64,000 nucleotides of DNA. Origin: Flavobacteriaceae bacterium YJPT1-3. GTDB taxonomy: Bacteria; Bacteroidota; Bacteroidia; Flavobacteriales; Flavobacteriaceae. Where the stretch lies: positions 599,501-663,500 of the forward strand of contig CP123444.1 in assembly GCA_029866965.1 (NCBI GenBank), given 5' to 3'. The notes below the pieces were generated by a model, which did no database searches, was not told where the DNA came from, and saw only the letters and a list, made by a program, of their open reading frames with translations. This document shows positions 1 to 8,258 of the stretch, one piece after another (the stretch's first letter is position 1; each line of letters opens with the position of its first letter). The position numbers were made by a program, and so were the translations under genes.

Positions 1-424
1 GGTGGAGGGCATTCAAAGTTTTGCAGCTGATGAATTAGAGGCCATGCTGGCCCAGTCGGCGATCTTGATCTGTTTGCTGCCCCTCACCTCCGAAACCCAA
101 GGTGTGCTGAATGCTTCTCTTTTTGCCAAACTTCCTCGTGCCGCTCACCTGATCAATGTGGGCCGCGGTGGCCACCTGCAGGAGGACGATCTTATCCCGG
201 CCCTGAAATCGGGCCAATTGAGCGGAGCCAGTCTAGACGTGGTCAGCCAGGAACCCTTACCGCAGGAACACCCTTTTTGGTCGCATCCTAAAATCCATCT
301 GACCCCGCATATCGCCAGTGTAAGCGCACCTTCATCGGTGGTGAGTCAACTGGCAGAAAACTACGAGCGCTTTATACAAGGCGAGCCGCTTAAAAATCAG
401 GTTTCTCGGGAGGATGGGTATTAA
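1..424 (+). CDS. D-isomer-specific 2-hydroxyacid dehydrogenase, C-terminal part (GhrA-like)
   Basis: This is the 3' end of a gene that begins before the window; the reading frame is open to the left edge and stops at 422-424. The visible 140 residues form the second half of a Rossmann NAD(P)-binding domain: the segment LINVGRGG, the SLDVVSQEPLP turn typical of this family, and the TPHIAS segment with the likely catalytic histidine. The order QEPLP..HPFW..HP..TPH resembles glyoxylate/hydroxypyruvate reductase A. Such enzymes reduce 2-keto acids to D-2-hydroxyacids in the cytoplasm. The family is clear; the substrate is an inference, because the N-terminal half is missing. The next gene starts 70 bp downstream on the same strand. 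Confidence 0.88.
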   Translation, partial: VEGIQSFAADELEAMLAQSAILICLLPLTSETQGVLNASLFAKLPRAAHLINVGRGGHLQEDDLIPALKSGQLSGASLDVVSQEPLPQEHPFWSHPKIHLTPHIASVSAPSSVVSQLAENYERFIQGEPLKNQVSREDGY

Positions 425-494
425 TTTGCTTGAAAAAATGAAAATTTTACTATTTTAACCGCGAACGGGCAATATTCCCCATCAGATTATATAC

Positions 495-3074
495 ATGTTA
501 CTACCATCCCTACGCAGTCAAATCATTTTGATTTGTACTCTTCTGTTTGCTTTTAAGGCGTTCTCTCAAAATTTTCAAAAGACCCCGAATCCCAATTGGT
601 TGAAGCCGGTGGAAGTAAACTACGGTACGTCAGCATCGGATGAACAAAATTTGGGCTTTTATTATCTTTTGGTTGACAATCAAGATGATCTCCAGTCCGA
701 ACAATTTTATCGAAGGACTATTTACGAAATAACCAATAATCAGGGAGTTGCTGAAATGAGCGACCTCACGGTTGACTATGATCCTGAATATCAGAAGCTT
801 TTCTTTCATCATATCCGTATAATCCGCGAAGGACAGATTATTGATCGCTTCGAACCAGGTAAAATCAGGACAGTTCAAAGAGAGTCAAATCTGGAGCGCA
901 AGCTTTACGATGGCCGATTGACCGCGATTATTAATCTTGATGATGTAAGGGAAGGTGATGTTGTTGATTATGCCTATACCGTACAAGGATATAACCCTAT
1001 TCACCAAGGGAAGTATGATACCACCTTTACGTTTCAATACCCTTTACCCATTGATCGCTATCATGTAAGTGTGCGTGTCCCATCGAATGAAACGGTGAAT
1101 TACAAATTATTTAATGACGCTCGCGAGCCGAAAAAAGTAAAGCATGAAAATCATGTGCTCTATGTTTGGGATTATAAGGATTTAGACCCGATCGTCTATG
1201 AAAATAATGTTCCTGTCTGGTATGATCCAGCGCCTTATGTCGATATCAGCCAGTATTCATCCTGGAAATCCATTATTGAACAATATCAAAGTCATTATTC
1301 AATTAGTGCGAAGGAGAAGAATCGTTTAAAAAAGGAAGCTGCTGCCATTTGGGCCGATTCAAAAACGGACCCTATTCAAGCGGCTATACAGTTCGTTCAG
1401 GATGAAGTCAGGTATCTCGGCTTTGAGAATGGAATCAATGCGCAGAAACCAAGCCAACCTTCATTAGTTCTTGAAAGACGGTTCGGAGATTGCAAGGACA
1501 AATCATTTTTACTCAGCGAATTGTTGCAATCACAGGGATTGGACGCTTATCCTATGCTGGTTCACTCGGCTATTGGCAAAACACTTTACGACCGGCTGCC
1601 CTCACCCAACATCTTCAATCACTGTGTGGTTCAGATCGATATGGGAACCTACTTTAAATACATAGATCCTACAATAAATTTGCAAGGAGGAAAGCCAGAA
1701 GAAATTTATTTTCCGAATTACCACTATGGACTTGTTCTAAAGGAAGGTGAAACATCCTTAAGTACTTTACCCCTAGTGGAACCCTCGGGAACTGAAATAA
1801 CCGAAACCTTTACTCTAGATAAGATCGGGGGAGGAGCATTGATGGAAGTGACGACCAAGTACATGGGGTCCGATGCCGATTCCAAAAGACAAGAGTTTTC
1901 CTCCAACGACAAAAATCAAATACAACAGTCTTATCTCAATTTTTACAGCGTCCTATATCCTAGAATTAGGGTAGATAGACCCATGAATTACGAAGATTCA
2001 AGGGCTTTCAATGAGTTTACTGTCTCTGAATTTTATGCCATTGATAGCATTTGGTCAGATTCTCCTGAACGAGAGGATCTAATTTTCTTGGAGTTTTATC
2101 CTATTTCAATCCAAGACTACCTATATCCTACCAGCTCACCATCGCGAGAAATGCCTTATGCCATCAATCCAAACATTAAGGTAGACCATAAAACGATTGT
2201 CTATTTACCTGAGGAATGGAACATCCAAAATGACCATGTACGCATAAATGATAAATCTTTTTACTATGCTCACAATGTAAAATACTTCGGTAACCGATTG
2301 GAAATATTACACTCTTATGGTTCCCTAAAATCTTTTCTCGATCCATCTGAAGTGGTCAACTATCTAGAAAAGCACAAGTCCATTCAACAAAACCTTAGTT
2401 ATTATCTTTCTTATGATCGAGCGCTGGCAGGTATGGATAATGCCGGCACAGCTTGGTGGGCCATATTCCTTCTGGTAGCCTTAATGATTGGAATGGCATT
2501 TTTCTGTTACCGACTTTACTATCGTTATGACCCTGTTTCAAAAACTAATGAGAAATTCACGAGGAAGATCGGAGGGTGGCTCATTTTAGTCGCTATTGGG
2601 CTCACGCTAACACCCTTAATTCTATTGTTTGAATTGGTATTTACATCAGAGTACTTTGAACCTTCTACCTGGTCCGCAGTTTTTCATCCTGCAAATAATA
2701 AAGTGGGAATGGGAATTGTCATGTTGTTCGAACTGATCTATAACACACTATTTTTTGTATATAGCATTTTAATTGTCATTCTATTCTATCAGAGAAGAAC
2801 CAGTGCGCCTAAATTAATTGTGATATTTTATGCGGTATCTACCATATTTGTAATCTTAGACACGGTGATTCTCTTGAGCCTTTATCCTGATCTTTATACC
2901 GGCGCCGAAAGACAGGACAGTTATATAGATATGATAAAAATGATTATTCGAAGTGCAATCTGGATACCTTATTTCCTACTTTCCTCCCGAGTTGCTGAAA
3001 CTTTCACTAAAAGAGTCTGGGCCGAAGAATCGAAAGAAGATAAATCACTGGCCATATCAGAACATAGCCAATAG
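495..3074 (+). CDS. DUF3857 / transglutaminase-like protein with C-terminal DUF2569-like membrane domain
   Basis: An 859-residue envelope protein. It has an N-terminal signal peptide (about residues 1-24, ending near FSQN), a DUF3857 beta-rich region, then a transglutaminase-like core with the full catalytic triad: Cys333 in GDCKDKS, His376 in FNHCVV and Asp391 in YIDPT. The C-terminal 220 residues contain about five membrane segments (starting near residues 655, 700, 740, 775 and 815), and the motif KIGGWLILVAIGL resembles DUF2569. The catalytic domain should therefore lie in the periplasm, anchored by the C-terminus. The family is widespread in Bacteroidota; its substrate is unknown. It stands alone on its strand and ends 9 bp from the convergent receptor-like gene. 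Confidence 0.85.
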   Translation: MLLPSLRSQIILICTLLFAFKAFSQNFQKTPNPNWLKPVEVNYGTSASDEQNLGFYYLLVDNQDDLQSEQFYRRTIYEITNNQGVAEMSDLTVDYDPEYQKLFFHHIRIIREGQIIDRFEPGKIRTVQRESNLERKLYDGRLTAIINLDDVREGDVVDYAYTVQGYNPIHQGKYDTTFTFQYPLPIDRYHVSVRVPSNETVNYKLFNDAREPKKVKHENHVLYVWDYKDLDPIVYENNVPVWYDPAPYVDISQYSSWKSIIEQYQSHYSISAKEKNRLKKEAAAIWADSKTDPIQAAIQFVQDEVRYLGFENGINAQKPSQPSLVLERRFGDCKDKSFLLSELLQSQGLDAYPMLVHSAIGKTLYDRLPSPNIFNHCVVQIDMGTYFKYIDPTINLQGGKPEEIYFPNYHYGLVLKEGETSLSTLPLVEPSGTEITETFTLDKIGGGALMEVTTKYMGSDADSKRQEFSSNDKNQIQQSYLNFYSVLYPRIRVDRPMNYEDSRAFNEFTVSEFYAIDSIWSDSPEREDLIFLEFYPISIQDYLYPTSSPSREMPYAINPNIKVDHKTIVYLPEEWNIQNDHVRINDKSFYYAHNVKYFGNRLEILHSYGSLKSFLDPSEVVNYLEKHKSIQQNLSYYLSYDRALAGMDNAGTAWWAIFLLVALMIGMAFFCYRLYYRYDPVSKTNEKFTRKIGGWLILVAIGLTLTPLILLFELVFTSEYFEPSTWSAVFHPANNKVGMGIVMLFELIYNTLFFVYSILIVILFYQRRTSAPKLIVIFYAVSTIFVILDTVILLSLYPDLYTGAERQDSYIDMIKMIIRSAIWIPYFLLSSRVAETFTKRVWAEESKEDKSLAISEHSQ

Positions 3075-3083
3075 TTCTGTAAC

Positions 3084-5825
3084 TTAAAGATTATAGGTTA
3101 CCGTCCACATCACAATACGCGGCTGGACGAAATACTCGGTATTAGCGATCAAAAAATCATTCACCGAGTTTTGACTGATCACGTCCACATTTAAAACATT
3201 GGTCGCCTGCATCCGGAATTCCCATTTCGAATCAGGCTTTCGATAGAAAAGATTCGCTTCCAGAAAGGAATAGTTGTTATCGATGTTGGTGCTGTCATCA
3301 TCGTCATCATAGTTGTAGTAACTCCAATCCATGCCGAACGTGAATCCCTTGAGAAAGTCCACTTCGAAGTTGGCGAAAGGACGATCGGTAAAAAACGTTC
3401 GATCGGTGATGCCATTGTCTGAATTGGTGACTGAGCGGTTATAGCCCAGCTCTGCATTGAAAGGTCCCTTCAAGTTAGTTTCCGCGCTGAACCGGTAATT
3501 CTGAGAAAGATTTTCGGTCTGACGGTCCTGGCCATTGACGATGTTGTTCAGGTTGGAATAATTTACATTCCCCGAAAGGTTAAGTTTCCATTTTTTAAAG
3601 GTCTTCGACCAACGGGCATTCCCGCCTAGGGTCTCATCCACAAAGTTGGTATTATTGATGGGGGATGCGATCTGGTTGATGCCATTGAATTGGGTGACCG
3701 ATTTGATGGGATCCACCCGCCGCGAATAATTGATGCCGCCAAAAACATTGGTAAAATTGAACATGCTGAAACTAAAATAGTTTAGGCTCAGGTTGTGGTA
3801 GATCGCATTTTCCAACTCCCGATTCCCCCGGAACAAGCGGTTGTAGTTACTGAAAATGAGCCCTTCGGCAAAATTGTTGACATCGGTATACTCGGCATTC
3901 ATCTGATAATTAAAACGCATCGATTCACTCTGCTTAAATTGAGCTACGGCGAAGAAATCAGGCAAGATCATCCATTGATCTGTTGAAGTGATCGATCCCA
4001 GCTGTTCGCTTTCGGTTCGGTAATTATGAAGCGTGAGACCCGGAGTCAGCGTGAATATGCCTGTTTTCACCTTGTAATGCAGCCCCAGAAAGAGGTCACT
4101 GAATTGGAATCGTACCCCATTGGTTAAAGGCAGCGTGTTGCCTTGACCGTCGGGTTCAGAGGCTTCAAGATTCTCCCTATTGCCCTCCAGTAGTTGAAAT
4201 ATGGAGCTGTCGAAATCCTGCCTCGATTGGGTAGTCCCCAAGGTAAAGTTTAGGTTACTCGTTTTATTCAAAACGTAGTAGTAATCGATGGAAGCATCCC
4301 ATTTATTGGTCTTGACATTGCGCTGTTGATTGATGTCGTAGAGCGTCGCATCAGCCAAGGGTAAGGTGCCTACAAAGGGCTGCTCAGAGAGGATCGCCTG
4401 GTATATGGGGTCTTCATCCTGATAGAGGTGCTGAATTTTACCGGCGAAGATGTTGTTCTCATCTAAGGTGTAATAAAGATTGAGGTTTTGATTGATGGAA
4501 AAGGGTTCATTTTCTTTGTTCTCGTCGGTAATGATCTCTTCCGTGTTTTGATACCGTGTGAAGATACTGAGTCCGTCTGAAAATTCGGTTTGCCGGGATT
4601 TTTTGATCAACACATCGTAATCCATCTGAAAATTTATATGAGGTTTAAACACGGTACTCAATTTGACCATCCCCAACTGATTGCGCTGATCGCTATCCTG
4701 CAGGAACTCCTGAGTAAAGGCATCGTTGATATAGGTATTCAGCGAGTTATTGACAAAATTGGTGCGGTTATCGCTTAGAATCGCAAATCCAGACAGATCC
4801 CATTGTTCATTCAGGGTATAGGTAAAATTCCCTGCCAGAAAGTCGGCTTCAATCTCGTTGGCCCGGTTGTTTTGTGTGGTTAAGAATCCTAGTCCGCCGT
4901 CACTCACATTGAATGAGGTTCCGCCTCGAGCGTTGAAATTTCGAAATCCCCCGGTGAAGTTGAAATAATCTCTAAACGTAAAGGGAACTTCCCCGGTATT
5001 GTTAAAGTTAGCGATGATGTTGATGCTCCCTTTCGGGGAATAATAAAAGAGCTTAGGCTTGGCCAGATACCGAAAACCCTCCCCATTGCCCGCCCCTGCA
5101 GTGACGTCACCGAACCAGAAATTCTTTTTGCCTTCTTTGAGCTTGAGGTTAATCGCGATATTGTCCTGATCATTGCCAAGGCCACCCATTTGGGACACTT
5201 CATTGTAATTCTTCAAGACCTCTACTTTTTTTAAGGCGTCTGCGGGTATGTTCTTGGTAGCTAATTTACTGTCGCCATCAAAGAAATCTTTGCCTTCGAT
5301 CATCACCTTAGACACCTGTTGGCCTTCGACCTCGATCTCTCCATCATCAGTCACTTCGATTCCGGGTAGTTTCTTGAGCACATCCCCCAGTTTCCGCTCC
5401 TCCCCATTGGTAAAACTATCGGTATTATAGACGATGGTATCCCCTCTTACTGTGACCGGCATTTCATACACCAGCTCCACATCGTCCAGTTGATTGGGAT
5501 CTTCCAGAAGGATAAAGTCTTTAAAGATTTGCTTGGGACTTTTGTCAGTGATCTCCAAATTCTCTATATGCGGTTTCAGGCCTAAAAAACTCACCTTGAG
5601 CGCATAGGTAGCTCCTCGGGTGAGATCTAGACGATAGCGACCTGATCCATCCGTGATTCCGTAAGACTCCAGGGTGCCTTTCTCCAGATTGGTAGCAATG
5701 ATATTGGCTAATTCCAGTGGGTTACCCACACTGTCCTTAATGGTGCCCGTCAGTTCTACCGACTGGGCAAAAATGATCCCGTGCGATAGGATCACTATCG
5801 TTAGTATAAGCTGTTTAAATTTCAT
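3084..5825 (-). CDS. TonB-dependent-receptor-like outer membrane beta-barrel protein
   Basis: A 913-residue outer membrane protein. It has a signal peptide (about 1-20, ending FAQS), a carboxypeptidase-regulatory-like (CarboxypepD_reg) domain at about 22-110, a plug-like region at about 120-230 (VRGDTIVYNTDSF, LKKLPGIEV, a variant of the plug fold), and a long beta-barrel region with alternating aromatic residues to the C-terminus (ends VTYNL). No clear TonB box is seen after the regulatory domain, so TonB dependence is uncertain. It is the last gene of a four-gene minus-strand operon behind two GLPGLI proteins, an association common in Flavobacteriia. The operon probably answers to the divergent kinase/regulator pair. 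The ligand is unknown. Confidence 0.85.
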   Translation of the reverse strand: MKFKQLILTIVILSHGIIFAQSVELTGTIKDSVGNPLELANIIATNLEKGTLESYGITDGSGRYRLDLTRGATYALKVSFLGLKPHIENLEITDKSPKQIFKDFILLEDPNQLDDVELVYEMPVTVRGDTIVYNTDSFTNGEERKLGDVLKKLPGIEVTDDGEIEVEGQQVSKVMIEGKDFFDGDSKLATKNIPADALKKVEVLKNYNEVSQMGGLGNDQDNIAINLKLKEGKKNFWFGDVTAGAGNGEGFRYLAKPKLFYYSPKGSINIIANFNNTGEVPFTFRDYFNFTGGFRNFNARGGTSFNVSDGGLGFLTTQNNRANEIEADFLAGNFTYTLNEQWDLSGFAILSDNRTNFVNNSLNTYINDAFTQEFLQDSDQRNQLGMVKLSTVFKPHINFQMDYDVLIKKSRQTEFSDGLSIFTRYQNTEEIITDENKENEPFSINQNLNLYYTLDENNIFAGKIQHLYQDEDPIYQAILSEQPFVGTLPLADATLYDINQQRNVKTNKWDASIDYYYVLNKTSNLNFTLGTTQSRQDFDSSIFQLLEGNRENLEASEPDGQGNTLPLTNGVRFQFSDLFLGLHYKVKTGIFTLTPGLTLHNYRTESEQLGSITSTDQWMILPDFFAVAQFKQSESMRFNYQMNAEYTDVNNFAEGLIFSNYNRLFRGNRELENAIYHNLSLNYFSFSMFNFTNVFGGINYSRRVDPIKSVTQFNGINQIASPINNTNFVDETLGGNARWSKTFKKWKLNLSGNVNYSNLNNIVNGQDRQTENLSQNYRFSAETNLKGPFNAELGYNRSVTNSDNGITDRTFFTDRPFANFEVDFLKGFTFGMDWSYYNYDDDDDSTNIDNNYSFLEANLFYRKPDSKWEFRMQATNVLNVDVISQNSVNDFLIANTEYFVQPRIVMWTVTYNL

Positions 5826-5868
5826 GTGTTGGATTGGTTGTTTGATTGATGATTAATAGACTTTACGA

Positions 5869-6711
5869 TCACTGCCCTCTCCGGTTAAAGCCTCCATTCT
5901 GACCGCGACCGCGACCGTATCGCTCCATCATTTCCCGACCTTTTTCCTCTACGATCTCTTGATATTCTTTCCGGCTCACTACTTTTCCTTTCTCCGGTCG
6001 CTCTATGGTAATTTCTGTTTTTGGATTGAGCACCACTTTGGTGCATAGCATGGTTGTATTGGCGGTATTCAGTTCGAGTATTAGTCCGGGTAAGCCACCA
6101 AATTCGTCTGGTCCGTGTTGTACGGGGATCATGGGGGTATACCAGGCCACGATAGTTTCCATTTTTGTAGTGGTGCTATCTTCCACAGGTAGTTCAGATC
6201 GTTGCTGTCTTCTGACAGCGCGTAACTTCTCCCAGGGACTGGCTTCCACGGGACGCTGAGCAACGGCTTTAAACACCGGATACTGACCGATTATTTTGCT
6301 TTCCTTAACCAGCTCCCAATTCAGATTGGATAAGCTATCTTGGATTAAAAAAGTCTTTCCCATCAAGTCATTAGCGCGTGCAAATTCATGGGTTTGCTGA
6401 TTGGTATAGATACCCCCCTGAGCGAAACTTCCACCCCAGCGGCCCATAGCTCCCTGGCCTGGGGCCTCCAGGCGTTCCTCCTCTTTAAAGAATGACTCCT
6501 CCTGAGTAAATGTGAGGGTGTACTCCTTTTCCAGGAAATTTTTCATCCGTTCCATGATTTGCTTTTTACGTTGTTCGCTCATGCCCTGGCCTCCCCAATC
6601 GTCCAAATTGATAGTCGTTTTGGTTTGATAGGTAGCCATTCCGGTGATGTGCTGTGCGTAAGTCGAAAGGGTAAGGAAAAAAATCCCCAATAGTAAGCCT
6701 GTGATTTTCAT
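5869..6711 (-). CDS. GLPGLI family secreted protein (copy 1)
   Basis: A 280-residue exported protein with the family signature GLPGLI (in FGGLPGLILELN, about residue 205) followed by a CTKVVLNP segment. The ATG at 6711 gives a normal signal peptide (MKITGLLLGIFFLTLSTYAQ), so it is preferred over the longer frame, which would need a TTG at 6738. The C-terminus is arginine- and glycine-rich (YGRGRGQNGG). GLPGLI proteins are known only from Bacteroidota and have no established function; they are usually next to TonB-receptor-like genes, as here. The protein is a paralogue of the next gene upstream in the operon (shared AWYTPMIPVQHGPDEFGG-type segment). Confidence 0.9.
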   Translation of the reverse strand: MKITGLLLGIFFLTLSTYAQHITGMATYQTKTTINLDDWGGQGMSEQRKKQIMERMKNFLEKEYTLTFTQEESFFKEEERLEAPGQGAMGRWGGSFAQGGIYTNQQTHEFARANDLMGKTFLIQDSLSNLNWELVKESKIIGQYPVFKAVAQRPVEASPWEKLRAVRRQQRSELPVEDSTTTKMETIVAWYTPMIPVQHGPDEFGGLPGLILELNTANTTMLCTKVVLNPKTEITIERPEKGKVVSRKEYQEIVEEKGREMMERYGRGRGQNGGFNRRGQ

Positions 6712-6794
6712 GTCTTGAAGTTTGGTATTGGACTTCAAGGTACAGGACTGGTTTATACGCCTAACGCTTTTTTAAGAAATATTTAAGAGTTTGA

Positions 6795-7640
6795 TCATCC
6801 CCCGATGCGGATACTGAACGACTTGCTGTCCTTACCCCGCTTTTTGCCTGCGCTGTAGCGTTCCATCATTTCCTTGGCTTTTTCATCTGAAATTTTCAGA
6901 TAGGTTGCCTCATCAACCACTTTACCTTTTTCAGGGGCTTCGAGAACAAGGGGGCCTTCAGGATTCAAAACGATCTTGGTACACATGTACGAAAGATCGC
7001 CACTATTGATCTCTAAAATAAGTCCGGGACAACCCCAATATTGGTCGGGACCATGCTGGAGGGGAATATCCAGCGTATACCAGGCCGTAGTGATGCGCTC
7101 CTCCTTGGTTTCGGAAATCGCCTCATCTCCATCCTCCAGATGCTGGGTGGTGATAGTATCTTTCCGTACAGCCTTAAAGCAGGTATACTGGCCAATATTC
7201 TTGGTCTCATTAATGAATTCCCAGTTGGATTGCTCCAGACTATCCTTGATCAAAAAGACTTTTCCCATCATATCGCTTTGTCTTACGTAGCGCTTTTCTT
7301 TGATATTCTTATACAGTTCATCCTGGTTTCCACTGACTACGATCTTGAATCCGCTGGCTGAAGCCATATCGGGTTTGTCGAGCGTGGCTTCTTCTTTCCA
7401 GAGGGAGGCCTTGTCGTCAAAATTGAGGGTATAGGTTCTTTGGAATTGACGTCTGAGTTGTTCTTGAATGGAGCGTTGCAATTCATCGCCCATGGTACTG
7501 TCCATTTTGATGTCCACTCTCTGTTGCGATTGATATGTAGCCGTACCTTTAAACTGTTGCGCGGTCAGATTGGCTTTCGCGCCCTGCCTGCCGGCAGGCA
7601 GGAAAGCGATCACCAAAAGACTGATCATTAGATTTTTCAT
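6795..7640 (-). CDS. GLPGLI family secreted protein (copy 2), signal peptide interrupted by a palindromic insertion
   Basis: A 281-residue paralogue of the downstream GLPGLI protein, sharing AWYTLDIPLQHGPDQ and CTKIVLNPEGP. The signature is altered to GCPGLI (Leu to Cys). The N-terminus is MKNLMISLLVIAF, then LPAGRQG, then AKANLTAQQ. The seven residues LPAGRQG come from a 21-bp in-frame segment at 7582-7602 holding the palindrome CCTGCCTGCCGGCAGGCAGG. Removing it restores a conventional signal peptide and also restores the 14-mer GCTTTCGCGAAAGC. The inserted proline, glycine, arginine and glutamine fall near the end of the hydrophobic core, so export may be altered. Function is unknown. The gene is in the operon with the 162-residue protein upstream. 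Confidence 0.88.
   Translation of the reverse strand: MKNLMISLLVIAFLPAGRQGAKANLTAQQFKGTATYQSQQRVDIKMDSTMGDELQRSIQEQLRRQFQRTYTLNFDDKASLWKEEATLDKPDMASASGFKIVVSGNQDELYKNIKEKRYVRQSDMMGKVFLIKDSLEQSNWEFINETKNIGQYTCFKAVRKDTITTQHLEDGDEAISETKEERITTAWYTLDIPLQHGPDQYWGCPGLILEINSGDLSYMCTKIVLNPEGPLVLEAPEKGKVVDEATYLKISDEKAKEMMERYSAGKKRGKDSKSFSIRIGG
7582..7602. repeat. 21-bp insertion carrying the 20-bp palindrome CCTGCCTGCCGGCAGGCAGG
   Basis: The perfect palindrome spans 7583-7602, with one extra C at 7582. The left flank is GCTTTCGCG (7573-7581) and the right flank is AAAGC (7603-7607). Excising the 21 bp rejoins the flanks into GCTTTCGCGAAAGC, the 14-mer found intact eight times elsewhere in the window. 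The insertion keeps the reading frame of the GLPGLI gene and adds LPAGRQG. The same 20-bp palindrome occurs twice more next to the tRNA-Gly gene. Confidence 0.9.
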
Positions 7641-7644
7641 GTGT

Positions 7645-8133
7645 TTATTGTTTTGATTGTTGTTCCTCTAGTTGTGCTGCGAACTTTTCCATTCTTTGCA
7701 GAAGCTCCTTCATTTGCTCACTATCCCTCAGCTGAACAAGCATATTTTTAAGCTCTTCACTTTCGCCCAGGGCTAGTGCAAGTCGCTGCAGTTGGGGATA
7801 GACTTCTCGTAAATCAGCCAGTTCGACCGCTTCCTGCAGTTCTTCTTCGCTATCGGCTTCAATGGAGAAGGCGTAACTGACTTTTGCATTAGAATCCTCT
7901 ATGCTCAAGGTGTTTGCAGTCTTAGATTCATCCAATTGTGCTCCAAGCCTTTTGAGCAACTGATAGAGTTCCGTCTTATTTGTTTCCGTGTTCTGGGTGT
8001 CTTCTGTGGTGGTTGACCCCTCCTGATCGAAACGAATGGTGATCTTATCTTTTTTCGTTTCCTCTCGCTGAGGCTGCTGGGCCGTTGCTGAAATCGTAAA
8101 GAAAGTCATGATGAGTAGAATTAAGGTTTTCAT
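7645..8133 (-). CDS. small secreted protein of unknown function, first gene of the GLPGLI operon
   Basis: A 162-residue protein that I do not recognise. It has a signal peptide (about 1-18, ending SATAQ), a charged Thr- and Glu-rich linker, and a helical, acidic C-terminal half with leucine-rich stretches that could form a coiled coil or helical bundle (LADLREVYPQLQRLALALG and the Glu/Gln-rich end). There are no cysteines and no enzyme motif. It is the promoter-proximal gene of the operon, 4 bp from the start of GLPGLI copy 2, so it is probably co-expressed with the GLPGLI proteins and the barrel. A periplasmic sensor or chaperone role is possible but unproven. Confidence 0.7.
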   Translation of the reverse strand: MKTLILLIMTFFTISATAQQPQREETKKDKITIRFDQEGSTTTEDTQNTETNKTELYQLLKRLGAQLDESKTANTLSIEDSNAKVSYAFSIEADSEEELQEAVELADLREVYPQLQRLALALGESEELKNMLVQLRDSEQMKELLQRMEKFAAQLEEQQSKQ

Positions 8134-8193
8134 AAGTATTCGTTTTTTTGATTAATGCTGGTACAAATATGGCCAGTAGAAGCATTCATTTGG

Positions 8194-8219
8194 GTTAACG
8201 AGCGTTAACGTGTGTTAAG
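8194..8219. promoter_or_regulatory. three GTTAA(C/G) direct repeats at 10-bp spacing, likely response-regulator operator
   Basis: GTTAAC at 8194-8199, GTTAAC at 8204-8209 and GTTAAG at 8214-8219 are exactly 10 bp apart, one helical turn. OmpR-type regulators bind direct repeats at 10-11 bp spacing, and such a regulator is encoded 1.6 kb away. The repeats lie between the divergent operons, just upstream of a -7-like element (CATATTTG, minus strand, 8173-8166) for the GLPGLI operon and 3 bp before the -33 box of the kinase gene. Binding by the neighbouring regulator is an inference. Confidence 0.7.
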
Positions 8220-8222
8220 CGA

Positions 8223-8254
8223 TTTGGTAGTGGTGTAGCACCCCACTACATTTG
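8223..8254 (+). promoter_or_regulatory. Bacteroidota-type promoter of the histidine kinase gene, probably leaderless
   Basis: TTTG at 8223-8226, a 20-bp spacer and TACATTTG at 8247-8254 match the Bacteroidota TTG...TAnnTTTG promoter. The ATG at 8259 follows after only 4 bp, so transcription should start at or next to the start codon. The spacer holds an inverted repeat, GTAGTGG (8227-8233) and CCACTAC (8243-8249), which could be a further protein site. Confidence 0.75.
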
Positions 8255-8258
8255 GAGC

